A DNA stretch of 64,000 bases from Erysipelotrichaceae bacterium (GCA_015058845.1 SVBO01000005.1:1-64000); one strand, 5' to 3'; shown: positions 1 to 8,852, numbered from the stretch's first letter. Notes: a model not told the origin generated them from the letters alone. Program-made: numbers and translations.

Positions 1-1004
1 TAATGTTCTGTTCTAACAGTTGTACCATCGGCATTATAGATCGTTTCAATACGTATATCTCCGTTATATGTGGTATATACTTGACCATATACGATAGATG
101 GTTCATGAGAAGATGTATTTTGTTCTATCTCTTCATTCTCTGTATTTGGTTCATTGTGTTGTGATTGTTGGGTATGTTCAATGATAGTCTCATTACCACT
201 AGGATCGATCATCACTGTAACTGCTAAGATACCCTCTCTATCATAATGATCTTGTTGGATACTTCCATCGGGATGTGTAGAGAATACTACTTGTGATTCT
301 AGATCTCCTTGGCTATCATAGTGGGATTCTACCTTTAGTCCACGAGAATCTTCTTCCGTAATGATCACTTCTCCACTTTGGAATTGAAGTTCTTCTCTTA
401 GTACTTTACCAGTATCATCGAAGTCTTTGACTATAATAGTTCCATTAGAATCTTCTTCTCTAGTTTGAGCAGGCTTTCCATTATCATGGGTAGCGACTAC
501 ATGATCATCGATCACAGGATCTTCATTTCCTACTACTATTTGTGTTTCTCCTTGTTGGACTATGATACCTTCCATTTCAACATTCACATGGATCCCAGTA
601 TTATTCATGAACTCCTCCATGACATGTAGATAAGTATCATTATATACATCTACAGGAGCATCTCCCTTGGTATAAGGGGTAAGTACTACATCATTTCCCT
701 CTTGTAAGAATTCCTTCTCATAGGCAGAATCTATTACTTGACGTAGAGCCGTAGAATACTCTTGCCCGATCAACTCTAATCCCTCTAGGATCACATTGCC
801 ATCCTCATTTAAAGGTACTACTTCTAATGTGACACCCTCACTATCTAGATAGATCTCGACATGAGGATTGATCTTGATGTTGGCTATATAGACACTACCT
901 TCTATTTTGAATTTATCTGTGGTTTGTTGTTCTTGTTGTTGTTCTGTGTTACTACAGGCTACAAATGAGAATACTAGTAGTAATACTAGAATGATCTTAC
1001 GCAT
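1..1004 (-). CDS. Lipoprotein with RsgI-like middle domain (3' end beyond window)
   Basis: The start ATG is at 1004-1002, preceded by an AGAAGGG ribosome site, and the frame stays open to base 1, so the C-terminus is outside the window. Residues 1-17 form a lipoprotein signal ending in the lipobox FVAC. A Gln/Thr-rich linker follows. Residues about 35-125 read KINPHVEIYLDSEG, then VVPLNEDGNVILEGLEL; this resembles the extracytoplasmic middle domain of RsgI-type anti-sigma factors (family resemblance by eye). No cytoplasmic anti-sigma domain or internal membrane helix is present. The rest carries repeated short units of the type DSxG...DxxGxxxxE, then an acidic Gln/Glu-rich linker. A TATAAT lies at 1036-1031, but I see no good -35. 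It is separated from the division cluster upstream by a terminator. Function unknown; probably anchored outside the membrane. Confidence 0.8.
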   Translation of the reverse strand, partial: MRKIILVLLLVFSFVACSNTEQQQEQQTTDKFKIEGSVYIANIKINPHVEIYLDSEGVTLEVVPLNEDGNVILEGLELIGQEYSTALRQVIDSAYEKEFLQEGNDVVLTPYTKGDAPVDVYNDTYLHVMEEFMNNTGIHVNVEMEGIIVQQGETQIVVGNEDPVIDDHVVATHDNGKPAQTREEDSNGTIIVKDFDDTGKVLREELQFQSGEVIITEEDSRGLKVESHYDSQGDLESQVVFSTHPDGSIQQDHYDREGILAVTVMIDPSGNETIIEHTQQSQHNEPNTENEEIEQNTSSHEPSIVYGQVYTTYNGDIRIETIYNADGTTVRTEH

Positions 1005-1067
1005 AGGATCCCTTCTTTCAATTATTATGTATTATATCATAGTTACTATATAATCTCTATATATTAA

Positions 1068-1095
1068 TAAAGAGTATAGCTTTCACTATACCCTC
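1068..1095 (-). terminator. Terminator after the mraZ-ftsI cluster
   Basis: On the minus strand AGAGGGTATAG and CTATACTCT pair around a short loop (one bulged G) and a T-containing tail follows. It overlaps the stop codon of the penicillin-binding protein gene. Confidence 0.6.
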
Positions 1096-3311
1096 TATTC
1101 TATCTCTTCATTCTTTTCAGATAATGAGAACAACAACTGTATCGTATCATTCTCATCAATGATCTCCCCAGCAGGAATATTCTGTTCGATCACATATCCC
1201 TCTCCACTAGATGATAAAGCAATATTCGTTAGTGACCAGAAAGCGATCGCATCCTTACGACTCCATCCAGTCATATCAGGCATCTCTATCTTAGAATTCC
1301 CTGTATATAAGAACACCCTTTGTGACGTGAATACATTTGTATTACCAGCAGGATATTGAGAGATCACATCATTCCCCTCACCTATCACTACTACCTCATA
1401 GCCCTGTTCACTTAACTCTTCATAAGCTACTTCTGTAAGAGTATTCGTATAGTTATCGATCATATATTCTTGATAGATCGCTACTTCATCTTTCGTATTA
1501 CTATCATATTCATTTTGATCATGGATCCCTAGATATTGAAGTGTACTTCTAAAGATCTGTTTAAAGATCGTTGTATTGTCATGGACACTCTTAGTACTCG
1601 GTTGCTTGATTGCATAGAAGATCATGACTTCTGGATCATCCGCAGGAGCAGCTGCCACGATCGAATAAAGGTTCTGACCCTCTCCCTCGATATACGAACC
1701 ATCACCACTGATCTCCGCAGTACCCGTCTTACCAGCCATCTCTACCTCTGGGATCTTATAGAATCTACCAGACCCATACTCACTATTCTCAATAACTTCA
1801 GTCATCAGATCTAATACACGATCAGCAGTACTCTCACTGATCGGATATCCTAATACCTCAGTCTTGGCTTGATATAGAATAGAATCATCATAAGAATCTC
1901 TGATCTCACTGATCACATATGGTTTGACCATTTGACCCCCATTAAATAATGCTGTATAGGCTTGTAGTAACTGGATCGTATTGATCGAAATACCTTGTCC
2001 GAAAGTAGTAGTCAACTTCTCGATTCCATAGTCATAGTTGATAGAACCATTGACTTCTCCAGGAACATCGAAGTTTATACTTTGTAAGAATCCAAACTTT
2101 GTTAAGTAATCACGCCATGTAGCAGACATATTCTGGGTAACGAATAAGTCTACCATACCTGTATTAGAAGACCTGATCAATGCTTCATCATATGTAATAG
2201 TACCCCAACCCTTACCTTGGTTGAAGTCTTGGATAGTACCTACATAGCCACTACCACCCTTAGTATTTAATCTAGTAAATGTCCCATTCTTTAAGGCAGC
2301 ATGATATAGCCCTGATTTAAAGGCAGTATTTCCTTTATATACACCAGTATCGATAGCTGCAGCGATCAGGAATGGTTTCATAGTAGAACCTGGTTCGAAG
2401 GCATAGCCGATCGGTACGTCTACATAACTTACGATATCTTTCTTATTTAAGTCATAGGTAGGGTATGCCGCATAGGCTAAGATCCTACCTGTTTTCACTT
2501 CCATGATAACGCCCCATGCTTGCTCACATTCGAAAGATGTCATTGTTTCATTAAGACCATTTTCTAAATAAGACTGGATATTAGAATCGATCGTTAGATA
2601 GATATCATTCCCATTCTCTGAGGCTTGAGAGATCACTTGCGTACCAGGTAACTTGATACCTTCATTATTCGTCTGGTATTCAATATATCCATTTGTACCA
2701 GTCAAGTATTCATTATACGCTAGTTCGATCCCTGTACGACCAGTGACTTTTCCTTTCCCTGCATCATATTGGGCAAAACCTACTAAATGAGATGCGAAAG
2801 TACCACTTGGATAAATACGACCAGAATTTTCAGTAAACTCGATACCAGGTAGATTTAATTCATCGATACGATCTTTCGTAAGTTGAGATAAGTTTCTCCC
2901 CTTACTACCAAACTCTACTTGATATGCATCTGGGTTACTTGTTAGATACGCTAGACACTCTGCCTCACTCATAGAAAGTAATGGGGCTAATGCAGCAGCT
3001 GTAGTCTCTTTATCTGCTACATAAGCGATCGTACCAGGAAGTGCCTGACGATTCTCATCAATGACTGCGTATATATTATAGGTAGTAGTATCTTGAGCGA
3101 TTATTTCTTTATTCGTATCATAAATAAAACCCCTACGTGCTTGAAGGGTTTGTTTATATGTTGTGATGTTATTACTGTAGTTAGAGATATCTACTCCACT
3201 ATTGATATGGATACCTACAATACTCACTAGGAAGACGTTTCCTACGATCACGCAGAAGATAATGAAGAAAGTGAAGAAGATGACTCCTACTGTCTTATTA
3301 CTCTTGCGCAT
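1095..3311 (-). CDS. ftsI: Division penicillin-binding protein with two PASTA domains
   Basis: Class B peptidoglycan transpeptidase of the FtsI/PBP2x/SpoVD group; it cross-links septal peptidoglycan outside the membrane. One N-terminal membrane helix (about residues 8-30) is followed by the dimerisation domain and the transpeptidase domain. The active-site motifs are STMK (Ser near 309), SSN (near 381) and KTG (near 528). Two PASTA repeats fill about residues 617-730, as in Gram-positive PBP2x/SpoVD. The ATG at 3311 has GGTG six bases upstream; an in-frame GTG three codons earlier is possible. It overlaps the end of ftsL by 14 bases, and the order mraZ-rsmH-ftsL-ftsI is the classic dcw start. 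The usual next genes (mraY, murD) are not here: a terminator and an unrelated lipoprotein follow. Confidence 0.95.
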   Translation of the reverse strand: MRKSNKTVGVIFFTFFIIFCVIVGNVFLVSIVGIHINSGVDISNYSNNITTYKQTLQARRGFIYDTNKEIIAQDTTTYNIYAVIDENRQALPGTIAYVADKETTAAALAPLLSMSEAECLAYLTSNPDAYQVEFGSKGRNLSQLTKDRIDELNLPGIEFTENSGRIYPSGTFASHLVGFAQYDAGKGKVTGRTGIELAYNEYLTGTNGYIEYQTNNEGIKLPGTQVISQASENGNDIYLTIDSNIQSYLENGLNETMTSFECEQAWGVIMEVKTGRILAYAAYPTYDLNKKDIVSYVDVPIGYAFEPGSTMKPFLIAAAIDTGVYKGNTAFKSGLYHAALKNGTFTRLNTKGGSGYVGTIQDFNQGKGWGTITYDEALIRSSNTGMVDLFVTQNMSATWRDYLTKFGFLQSINFDVPGEVNGSINYDYGIEKLTTTFGQGISINTIQLLQAYTALFNGGQMVKPYVISEIRDSYDDSILYQAKTEVLGYPISESTADRVLDLMTEVIENSEYGSGRFYKIPEVEMAGKTGTAEISGDGSYIEGEGQNLYSIVAAAPADDPEVMIFYAIKQPSTKSVHDNTTIFKQIFRSTLQYLGIHDQNEYDSNTKDEVAIYQEYMIDNYTNTLTEVAYEELSEQGYEVVVIGEGNDVISQYPAGNTNVFTSQRVFLYTGNSKIEMPDMTGWSRKDAIAFWSLTNIALSSSGEGYVIEQNIPAGEIIDENDTIQLLFSLSEKNEEIE

Positions 3312-3606
3312 GTTTATCACCGATCGTTACTACGTTTGCTTGGTTATAAGCAAGATCTTCTTCAGCTACGATCGCCGTAACACGATTCCAGGAACTTAAT
3401 TCACTGATCTCTAATTGTAGTGTTTCTTTTTCTTTACTAAGTGTACGGATCTGTGTTTCTAGGGAAGATTGGCGTGCACTTAAAGATACGTTATAAGAAC
3501 GTAGTAAAGTAGAAGATGCGATAAAGCTCAACCCAAATACAACAAAAGTAGTAAAGGCTAAGTTTAAGATCTTGATTCTACGTGCTTTTTTAATAATTCG
3601 GGTCAT
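3298..3606 (-). CDS. ftsL: Cell division protein FtsL-like
   Basis: A 102-residue bitopic protein: a basic cytoplasmic start (TRIIKKARRIK), one membrane helix at about residues 12-33, then a coiled-coil-forming extracellular part rich in Ser, Leu, Glu and Lys (about 45-75). The ATG at 3606 has AAAGGATG at good spacing; a longer open frame reaches back into rsmH but lacks a comparable site. FtsL is poorly conserved in sequence, so the call rests on size, topology and position between rsmH and ftsI. It should bridge the divisome through DivIC/FtsB. Confidence 0.85.
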   Translation of the reverse strand: MTRIIKKARRIKILNLAFTTFVVFGLSFIASSTLLRSYNVSLSARQSSLETQIRTLSKEKETLQLEISELSSWNRVTAIVAEEDLAYNQANVVTIGDKHAQE

Positions 3607-3622
3607 AAGCTTAACATCCTTT

Positions 3623-4549
3623 CTATTTGATACGTTCAATGATACGTAGCTTAGCACTACGAGAACGAGGATTGGCTTCTAGTTCTTCCTCATCTGCTAC
3701 GATCACTTTACGATTTACTAAGCGATAGTTACATTCCATATCCTTGGCAAGTAATGGAACATTCTTTGGTAATTTAGGGGGTGTCGTACGTCTAGCGAAA
3801 CTTTCCTTGACCATACGATCTTCTAGAGAATGGAATGTGATCACACTCATTCTTCCTCCTACCGCTAACATATCCAAGCATTCTTCTAACATTTGTTCTA
3901 AGACATCCAGTTCATGATTGACCTCTATGCGAAGAGCTTGGAACACTTTACGAGCTGGGTGTTTTCCAGCATGGAATTTCTTAGGGATACCTTCTTTAAT
4001 GATATCTACTAACTCTAATGTCGTTTCGATCGGCTTTTGTTGTCGATGTACTTCGATCCTTTGGGCGATCGATTTAGCAAAACTCTCTTCGCCGTATTTA
4101 TAGAATATTCTAATTAGATCTTCTTTAGAATAATTATTTACTACATAATAAGCATCTAATGCTTGTTCTTGATTCATACGCATGTCTAAACGTGCGTCAT
4201 AGTGATAAGAGAACCCTCTTTCTCCATCATCGAATTGAGGAGAAGATACTCCTAGGTCGAACATCATGCCATCTACTTCAAAGATACCACGACTTCTTAG
4301 TTGTTGTGGGATATGGATGAAATTGTCATGGATCAATTCATAGCGATCAGAGATCTTGGCTAATCTTTGATCTGATTCAATGATCGCTTGCCTATCTTGG
4401 TCAAAAGCATATAACTTACCCTCTTTAATAAAGGATAACAAGTAAGAACTATGTCCCCCTCTACCCAATGTACCATCTACATAGACACCATCAGATCTAG
4501 GAGCTAAGCCCTCTACTGTTTCCTTAAGCATAATTGAAATATGTTCCAT
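3623..4549 (-). CDS. rsmH: 16S rRNA (cytosine1402-N4)-methyltransferase
   Basis: RsmH (MraW) methylates N4 of C1402 in 16S rRNA using SAM. The N-terminus MEHISIMLKETVEGL and the SAM-binding VDGTLGRGGHSSYLL are diagnostic; MMFDLGVSSPQFD, GERGFSYHYDARLDMRM and the C-terminal SRSAKLRIIERIK also match the family. Length about 308 residues, as usual. The start is taken at the ATG at 4549, which overlaps the mraZ stop codon (TAGTATG); a TTG four codons upstream is less likely by homology. Translational coupling to mraZ is likely. Confidence 0.95.
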   Translation of the reverse strand: MEHISIMLKETVEGLAPRSDGVYVDGTLGRGGHSSYLLSFIKEGKLYAFDQDRQAIIESDQRLAKISDRYELIHDNFIHIPQQLRSRGIFEVDGMMFDLGVSSPQFDDGERGFSYHYDARLDMRMNQEQALDAYYVVNNYSKEDLIRIFYKYGEESFAKSIAQRIEVHRQQKPIETTLELVDIIKEGIPKKFHAGKHPARKVFQALRIEVNHELDVLEQMLEECLDMLAVGGRMSVITFHSLEDRMVKESFARRTTPPKLPKNVPLLAKDMECNYRLVNRKVIVADEEELEANPRSRSAKLRIIERIK

Positions 4550-4550
4550 A

Positions 4551-4991
4551 CTAGATACCAAACACGCTTAATCTCTCAGCGATCTCCTCATAACTATTTC
4601 CTTCATAACATTCATCTTCTTGAACAGCATCCCATAACTTATCACACCAGATCTCAACATGGTCACCCACACCAGCGATCACAGCATCCTTTTCAATAGC
4701 AGCATCCTTGATCAAATTCTGTGGTAATAAGATACGCCCATGAGAATCAAACGTACACTCAGTTGCCTTAGAAGTCGTTAGACGAACATACATACGAGCA
4801 TCACGATTCGTTGTAGGAAGTGTCATCAACTTCTCATAGATCTTTTGCCATCTCTCCTGTGTATACACATTCAAGCAACCATCAAGACCTCTTGTCACGA
4901 TCACACATTCCCCTAATTCCTCACGCATCTTAGCAGGTAGAATGATACGTCCTTTAGCATCGACAGAATGTCGAAATTCACCCATGAACAT
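4551..4991 (-). CDS. mraZ: Transcriptional regulator MraZ
   Basis: MraZ is an AbrB-like DNA-binding protein that autoregulates the division cluster. Both half-domains are visible: FRHSVDAKGRIILPAKMREE near the start, and ECTFDSHGRILLPQNLIKDA about 75 residues later. Start: B. subtilis MraZ begins MFMGEY, which favours the ATG at 4991 (MFMGEFRHS). However, the GGTGAGG ribosome site is only 2 bases from that ATG and 8 bases from the ATG two codons later (4985), so 4985 is a real alternative. First gene of the mraZ-rsmH-ftsL-ftsI operon; its leader is filled by four MraZ-type boxes. Confidence 0.93.
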   Translation of the reverse strand: MFMGEFRHSVDAKGRIILPAKMREELGECVIVTRGLDGCLNVYTQERWQKIYEKLMTLPTTNRDARMYVRLTTSKATECTFDSHGRILLPQNLIKDAAIEKDAVIAGVGDHVEIWCDKLWDAVQEDECYEGNSYEEIAERLSVFGI

Positions 4992-4998
4992 ATCCTCA

Positions 4999-5040
4999 CC
5001 CACTTTCTCCCACTAGGAACCACTATCTACCACTATTATA
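4999..5040 (-). promoter_or_regulatory. mraZ promoter with four MraZ boxes at 10-base spacing
   Basis: On the minus strand a perfect -10 TATAAT (5040-5035) runs directly into four AGTGG(T/G) boxes starting at 5034, 5024, 5014 and 5004, each exactly 10 bases after the last. MraZ proteins are known to bind short GTGG/TGGG-type direct repeats with about one-helical-turn spacing upstream of their own gene. The last box runs into the ribosome site. The -35 is weak (T-rich). Confidence 0.88.
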
Positions 5041-5192
5041 CCTAAAAACAGCTAAAAAGAAAAGAAATATTTTAAAAAATATATAGAATATTTTGACAGA
5101 TTTTGTAGTGGAAATTATTACCATTTCATACTGTTTAGTTATGTTTGAAAACATTCATGAAATAAAGGTTAGTAAATAATTTGTAAAGTTAG

Positions 5193-5221
5193 TTGATGCT
5201 TTGATTCTTAAGTGTTATAAT
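5193..5221 (+). promoter_or_regulatory. Promoter of the phnD-phnC-phnE operon
   Basis: TTGATG at 5193-5198 and a perfect TATAAT at 5216-5221 are separated by 17 bases. The phnD ribosome site GGAGGG follows about 25 bases later. A second TTGACA at 5093-5098 lacks a convincing -10. Confidence 0.8.
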
Positions 5222-5256
5222 GACCCTAGGTTTACTGAATAATGGAGGGAAAATTA

Positions 5257-6315
5257 ATGAAAAAGTTATTAACAGTAATGCTTGCATTCTTAATGCTTGT
5301 TGGTTGTTCAACTACTAACAACGGTGGAACTAACACTGACAGCAAACACATCGAAGACTTAGAGCTTCAATTCGTTCCTTCAAAGGACGCAGACGTAATT
5401 ATCACAGGTACTAAGAACCTTCCTGAATTATTACAAGCTGCTCTTGCTGAAGAAGGTTACACTGTAGACGAGATCAACGTAACAGTTGGTAACAGCTACG
5501 ATGCTACTGGTGAAGCTATGGCTGCTGGTACTGTAGATGTAGGTTGGTTACCTGGTGGTACTTACGCTCTTTACAGCGATGAGACAGAAGTTATCTTAAC
5601 TTGTACTCGTAATGGTCTATCTAATGACTCTGAAAATCCTGCTGACTGGAACGGCGAAGAAAACAAGACTTTAAAAGATGGTCCACAAGTTGGTTTCTAT
5701 CGTTCATTGATCTATGCTGCACCAACTGAAAAGGGTAAGGCTTTAGCTGAAAAGGTTAACAATGGTGAAGCATTAACTTGGGAAGAATTAGATGCTGCTA
5801 CATGGGCAGTTCAAAAGACTTCTTCTTCTGCTGGTTATATCTATCCAACTCTTTGGTTAATGGAAAACTATGACAAGAAGATCTCTGATCTAAGCAACGT
5901 AGTTCTTCTTGACTCTGGTTATGGTACTGCATTTGCTCAAGCTGCTGCTGAACAAGTTGACATCATCGTTTGTTATGCTGATGGACGTAATGACTACGAA
6001 GCTTCTTGGAACATTCCTGTAACTGAAGCTGATGAAACTGGTAAGGCTGGTCTTGGTCGTGAAGTTTCTATCTGGGAAGAATTAAATGTTATCGGTGTTA
6101 CTGATGGTATCTATAACGATACTGTAGCAGTATCTAAGGCTGTTGAAGAAGTTTACAACGAAGAATTCATCACTGCTCTTCAAAATGCTATTATCGCAGT
6201 TATCAATACTGAAGAAGGTAAGGCAATCTTCGATGTATACTCTCATACAGGATATGTAGTTGCAAAAGACTCTGACTACGATGGTGCTCGTGCAGCATTA
6301 GAACTAGTTAAATAA
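5257..6315 (+). CDS. phnD: Phosphonate-type ABC transporter substrate-binding lipoprotein
   Basis: Solute-binding protein of the PhnD family, 352 residues from the ATG at 5257 (GGAGGG eight bases upstream; an upstream in-frame ATG at 5242 lies before that site). A signal peptide ends in the lipobox LMLVGC, so it is lipid-anchored outside the membrane. The region TVDVGWLPGGTYAL matches the conserved substrate-pocket segment of PhnD-like proteins. Codon use is biased toward a highly expressed pattern, and a hairpin follows the gene, as often seen when the binding protein is made in excess over the membrane parts. No C-P lyase or phosphonatase gene is in view, so the substrate may be a phosphonate, phosphite or another oxyanion. 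Confidence 0.85.
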   Translation: MKKLLTVMLAFLMLVGCSTTNNGGTNTDSKHIEDLELQFVPSKDADVIITGTKNLPELLQAALAEEGYTVDEINVTVGNSYDATGEAMAAGTVDVGWLPGGTYALYSDETEVILTCTRNGLSNDSENPADWNGEENKTLKDGPQVGFYRSLIYAAPTEKGKALAEKVNNGEALTWEELDAATWAVQKTSSSAGYIYPTLWLMENYDKKISDLSNVVLLDSGYGTAFAQAAAEQVDIIVCYADGRNDYEASWNIPVTEADETGKAGLGREVSIWEELNVIGVTDGIYNDTVAVSKAVEEVYNEEFITALQNAIIAVINTEEGKAIFDVYSHTGYVVAKDSDYDGARAALELVK

Positions 6316-6333
6316 TTTCAACTAACTTGTTTT

Positions 6334-6369
6334 ATGGAGTAGTTTGCGTATCCAAACTACTCCATTTTT
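6334..6369 (+). terminator. Strong hairpin between phnD and phnC
   Basis: ATGGAGTAGTTTG (6334-6346) and CAAACTACTCCAT (6353-6365) form a perfect 13-pair stem with a 6-base loop, followed by TTTT. It may be a partial terminator or an mRNA-stabilising hairpin that raises PhnD over PhnC/PhnE. Confidence 0.85.
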
Positions 6370-6393
6370 AAACAATCACAAAGGAGAATTAGT

Positions 6394-7158
6394 ATGATTG
6401 AATTTATTAATGCCAGTAAGGTATATCCTAATGGAGTACAAGGCTTGAAAGATGTTAACTTACGTATTGAACAAGGTGAATTCGTAGCGATCATCGGTCT
6501 TTCTGGTGCTGGTAAGTCTACATTGATCCGTACTGTTAATCGTATGCATGATGTTACATCAGGGCAAGTTTTAGTCGATGGAGTAGATGTGAATACTCTA
6601 AAAGGAAAAGAATTAAGACGTTTTAGACGTAAGATCGGGATGATCTTCCAATCTTTCAACTTAGTATCTAGATCTTCTGTCATCAACAATGTATTAGCTA
6701 GTATGGTTCCAGATATGCCTTGGTATCGTACTTTATTTGGGATCTACACGAAAGAACAAAAGATCAAAGCATTAGAGGCTCTTGATAAGGTAGGGATCTT
6801 AGAAAAGGCATATACTCGTTGTGACCAATTATCTGGTGGTCAACAACAACGTGTAGCACTAGCAAGAACTCTAAACCAAAATCCTTCTATCATCTTAGCC
6901 GATGAACCAGTAGCAGCATTAGACCCTATTACTGCTAAGGCTGTTATGAGTGACTTCAAGAGGATCAATAAGGATATGAATATTAGTATTCTATTAAATA
7001 TCCACCATGTCGATCTTGCTTTAGATTATGCAGATCGCGTGATCGGTATTCGTGCTGGTGAGATCGTATATGATGGTCCTACAAGTGCTGTTACACAAGA
7101 CGTTCTAGATTTGGTATACAATGGTAAGCCAATTCCTACTAGTGAGAATCATATTTAG
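6394..7158 (+). CDS. phnC: Phosphonate-type ABC transporter ATP-binding protein
   Basis: ATPase of the PhnCDE importer, 254 residues. Walker A is GLSGAGKST (about residues 35-43), the Q-loop lies at IFQSFNLV, the signature is LSGGQQQRVALARTL, Walker B is IILADEPVAALDP and the H-switch is at IHHVDLAL. The RVIGIRAGEIVYDGP segment is typical of PhnC. AAAGGAG precedes the ATG. It sits 78 bases after phnD, across a hairpin, and 8 bases before the first permease. Confidence 0.95.
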   Translation: MIEFINASKVYPNGVQGLKDVNLRIEQGEFVAIIGLSGAGKSTLIRTVNRMHDVTSGQVLVDGVDVNTLKGKELRRFRRKIGMIFQSFNLVSRSSVINNVLASMVPDMPWYRTLFGIYTKEQKIKALEALDKVGILEKAYTRCDQLSGGQQQRVALARTLNQNPSIILADEPVAALDPITAKAVMSDFKRINKDMNISILLNIHHVDLALDYADRVIGIRAGEIVYDGPTSAVTQDVLDLVYNGKPIPTSENHI

Positions 7159-7166
7159 GTGAGATC

Positions 7167-8003
7167 ATGAATAAAAAGAAAACTCCTTTATTCGATAGGA
7201 TCTTTAAACCTGAACATATTGTATTGCCAAATGGTCACTGTGTTGATCGTCCAAAGTCTCGTGTACCACTGATCTGTTGTATTTTATTAGTTGTTGTGAT
7301 TTGTGCTATTTATTTAACTGAATTCAATCTTCTTACAGTCATTCAAAGATTCGATCAATTCTTCGTGATTCTAGGTAAGATCTTTAAACCTGATCTAGAA
7401 TATTTCGACAAGGTAATCGATCCTTTACTAGATACTGTTAAGATGTCATTTCTAGGTTCTAGTGTTGGTTGTTTATTAGCATTACCTTTCGCGATCATTG
7501 CTTCTAGTAATATTAATAAGAATAAACCAACATTAATGGCCGTTCGTCTATTATTAGGTGTCATTCGTACTATTCCTACATTGATCCTAGCTAGTGCCTT
7601 CTCATTGATCTTTGGGCTTGGTACTTTTGCTGGTACTGCTGCGATCGTGATCTTTACGTTTGGGGTAGTTGGTAAGATGTTATTTGAAAGTATCGAAACT
7701 ATCGATCTTGGTCCATTTGAAGCATTAGAATCTATGGGTTGTAATAAGTTTGAAGCCTTCTGGAGTGCTTGTATGCCTCAGATCCTTCCTACTTATTTAA
7801 GCCATTGTTTGTATTGCTTTGAGATGAATGTCAGAGCTGCTTCTATTCTTGGGTATGTAGGAGCTGGTGGTCTTGGTATTCTGATCAATGAGCGTGTTGG
7901 TTGGCGTGATTATAATGGACTTGGTATGGTATTATTATCATTATTTGTTCTAGTACTTGTTATTGACCAAATAAGTACTCATTTCAGAAGAAAGTTGAGT
8001 TAA
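7167..8003 (+). CDS. phnE: Phosphonate-type ABC permease (first PhnE)
   Basis: Membrane subunit of the PhnCDE importer, 278 residues. About six hydrophobic segments are visible, the first at about residues 33-52. The EAA loop that contacts PhnC reads EALESMGCNKFEAFWSACMP, and VRAASILGYVGAGGLG is the usual PhnE C-terminal signature. It lies 8 bases after phnC and 4 bases before the second permease. Paired, divergent PhnE subunits are common in this family. Confidence 0.92.
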   Translation: MNKKKTPLFDRIFKPEHIVLPNGHCVDRPKSRVPLICCILLVVVICAIYLTEFNLLTVIQRFDQFFVILGKIFKPDLEYFDKVIDPLLDTVKMSFLGSSVGCLLALPFAIIASSNINKNKPTLMAVRLLLGVIRTIPTLILASAFSLIFGLGTFAGTAAIVIFTFGVVGKMLFESIETIDLGPFEALESMGCNKFEAFWSACMPQILPTYLSHCLYCFEMNVRAASILGYVGAGGLGILINERVGWRDYNGLGMVLLSLFVLVLVIDQISTHFRRKLS

Positions 8004-8007
8004 GCTT

Positions 8008-8814
8008 ATGTCTGTTATTGAAATGTTTGAGAAACGTCCACGTAAATGGTGGGTATATCTTCTTAGTGCAGCTTTCATGTTCATTGCTATTGTTTGGTCA
8101 ACAAATGGTATTGAATTTAAGGGATTAGCTACTAAGGGTACTGAAGTTGCTTGGGGTTTGGTATATGGTCTTACACATCCTGATAAGTCTATGTTATTTA
8201 GTTTAAGTAAGGAAGCTGTTCCTTATCTATTATTCCAAACTATTTCTATTGCGATACTAGGTACTCTATTTGGAGCGATCTTAGCTGTTCCAGTTAGTTT
8301 CTTGGCTTCCGAGAATATCGTAGGTCGTTCTGTAGCATTCGTAGTACGTGCATTCATTCTATTGATCCGTACGATCCCATCCCTAGTATGGGCCCTTATT
8401 TGGATCCGTGTAACTGGTCCTGGTCCTTTCTGTGGTGTTGTTACACAGAGTATATGTTCTATTGGTATGATCTCTAAGATGTATATTACTGCTATTGAAG
8501 ATTTAGATAATGGTATTATTGAGTCTTTAGATGCAGCGGGTTGTAATACCTTTGAGAAGATCCGTGTAGGGGTATTACCTCAATTATATGCTAGTTTTAT
8601 TTCTACTACGATCTATCGTTTCGATATCAATTTAAAGGACGCTAGTGTTCTTGGTATCGTTGGGGCTGGTGGTATTGGTGCTGCTTTATCACAAGCGATC
8701 AATTCTCGTCGTTGGGGTATTGTAGGTGCTTTCTTAACAGGTCTGATCTTATTAGTTATTATTATCGAATTCGTATCTACTCGTATTAGAAGAAAGTTAA
8801 CTACTGGTGAATAA
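8008..8814 (+). CDS. phnE: Phosphonate-type ABC permease (second PhnE)
   Basis: Second membrane subunit, 268 residues with an N-terminal helix at about 18-37. It carries the coupling loop ESLDAAGCNTFEKIRVGVLP and the signature LKDASVLGIVGAGGIG. It is clearly related to, but not a copy of, the preceding permease, so the pair probably forms a heterodimer. It is the last gene of the operon; a terminator follows within ten bases. Confidence 0.92.
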   Translation: MSVIEMFEKRPRKWWVYLLSAAFMFIAIVWSTNGIEFKGLATKGTEVAWGLVYGLTHPDKSMLFSLSKEAVPYLLFQTISIAILGTLFGAILAVPVSFLASENIVGRSVAFVVRAFILLIRTIPSLVWALIWIRVTGPGPFCGVVTQSICSIGMISKMYITAIEDLDNGIIESLDAAGCNTFEKIRVGVLPQLYASFISTTIYRFDINLKDASVLGIVGAGGIGAALSQAINSRRWGIVGAFLTGLILLVIIIEFVSTRIRRKLTTGE

Positions 8815-8822
8815 GCATACAC

Positions 8823-8852
8823 AAAGGCTGAAGCAAATGCTCCAGCCTTTTT
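8823..8852 (+). terminator. Terminator of the phn operon
   Basis: AAAGGCTG (8823-8830) pairs with CAGCCTTT (8843-8850), with inner AGC/GCT pairs, and runs into T residues. Confidence 0.9.

Noticed and set aside
5093-5121. A TTGACA-type promoter (5093) for phnD
   Set aside because: The -10 at correct spacing is poor (TATTAC), whereas TTGATG/TATAAT at 5193-5221 is well placed and closer to the gene.
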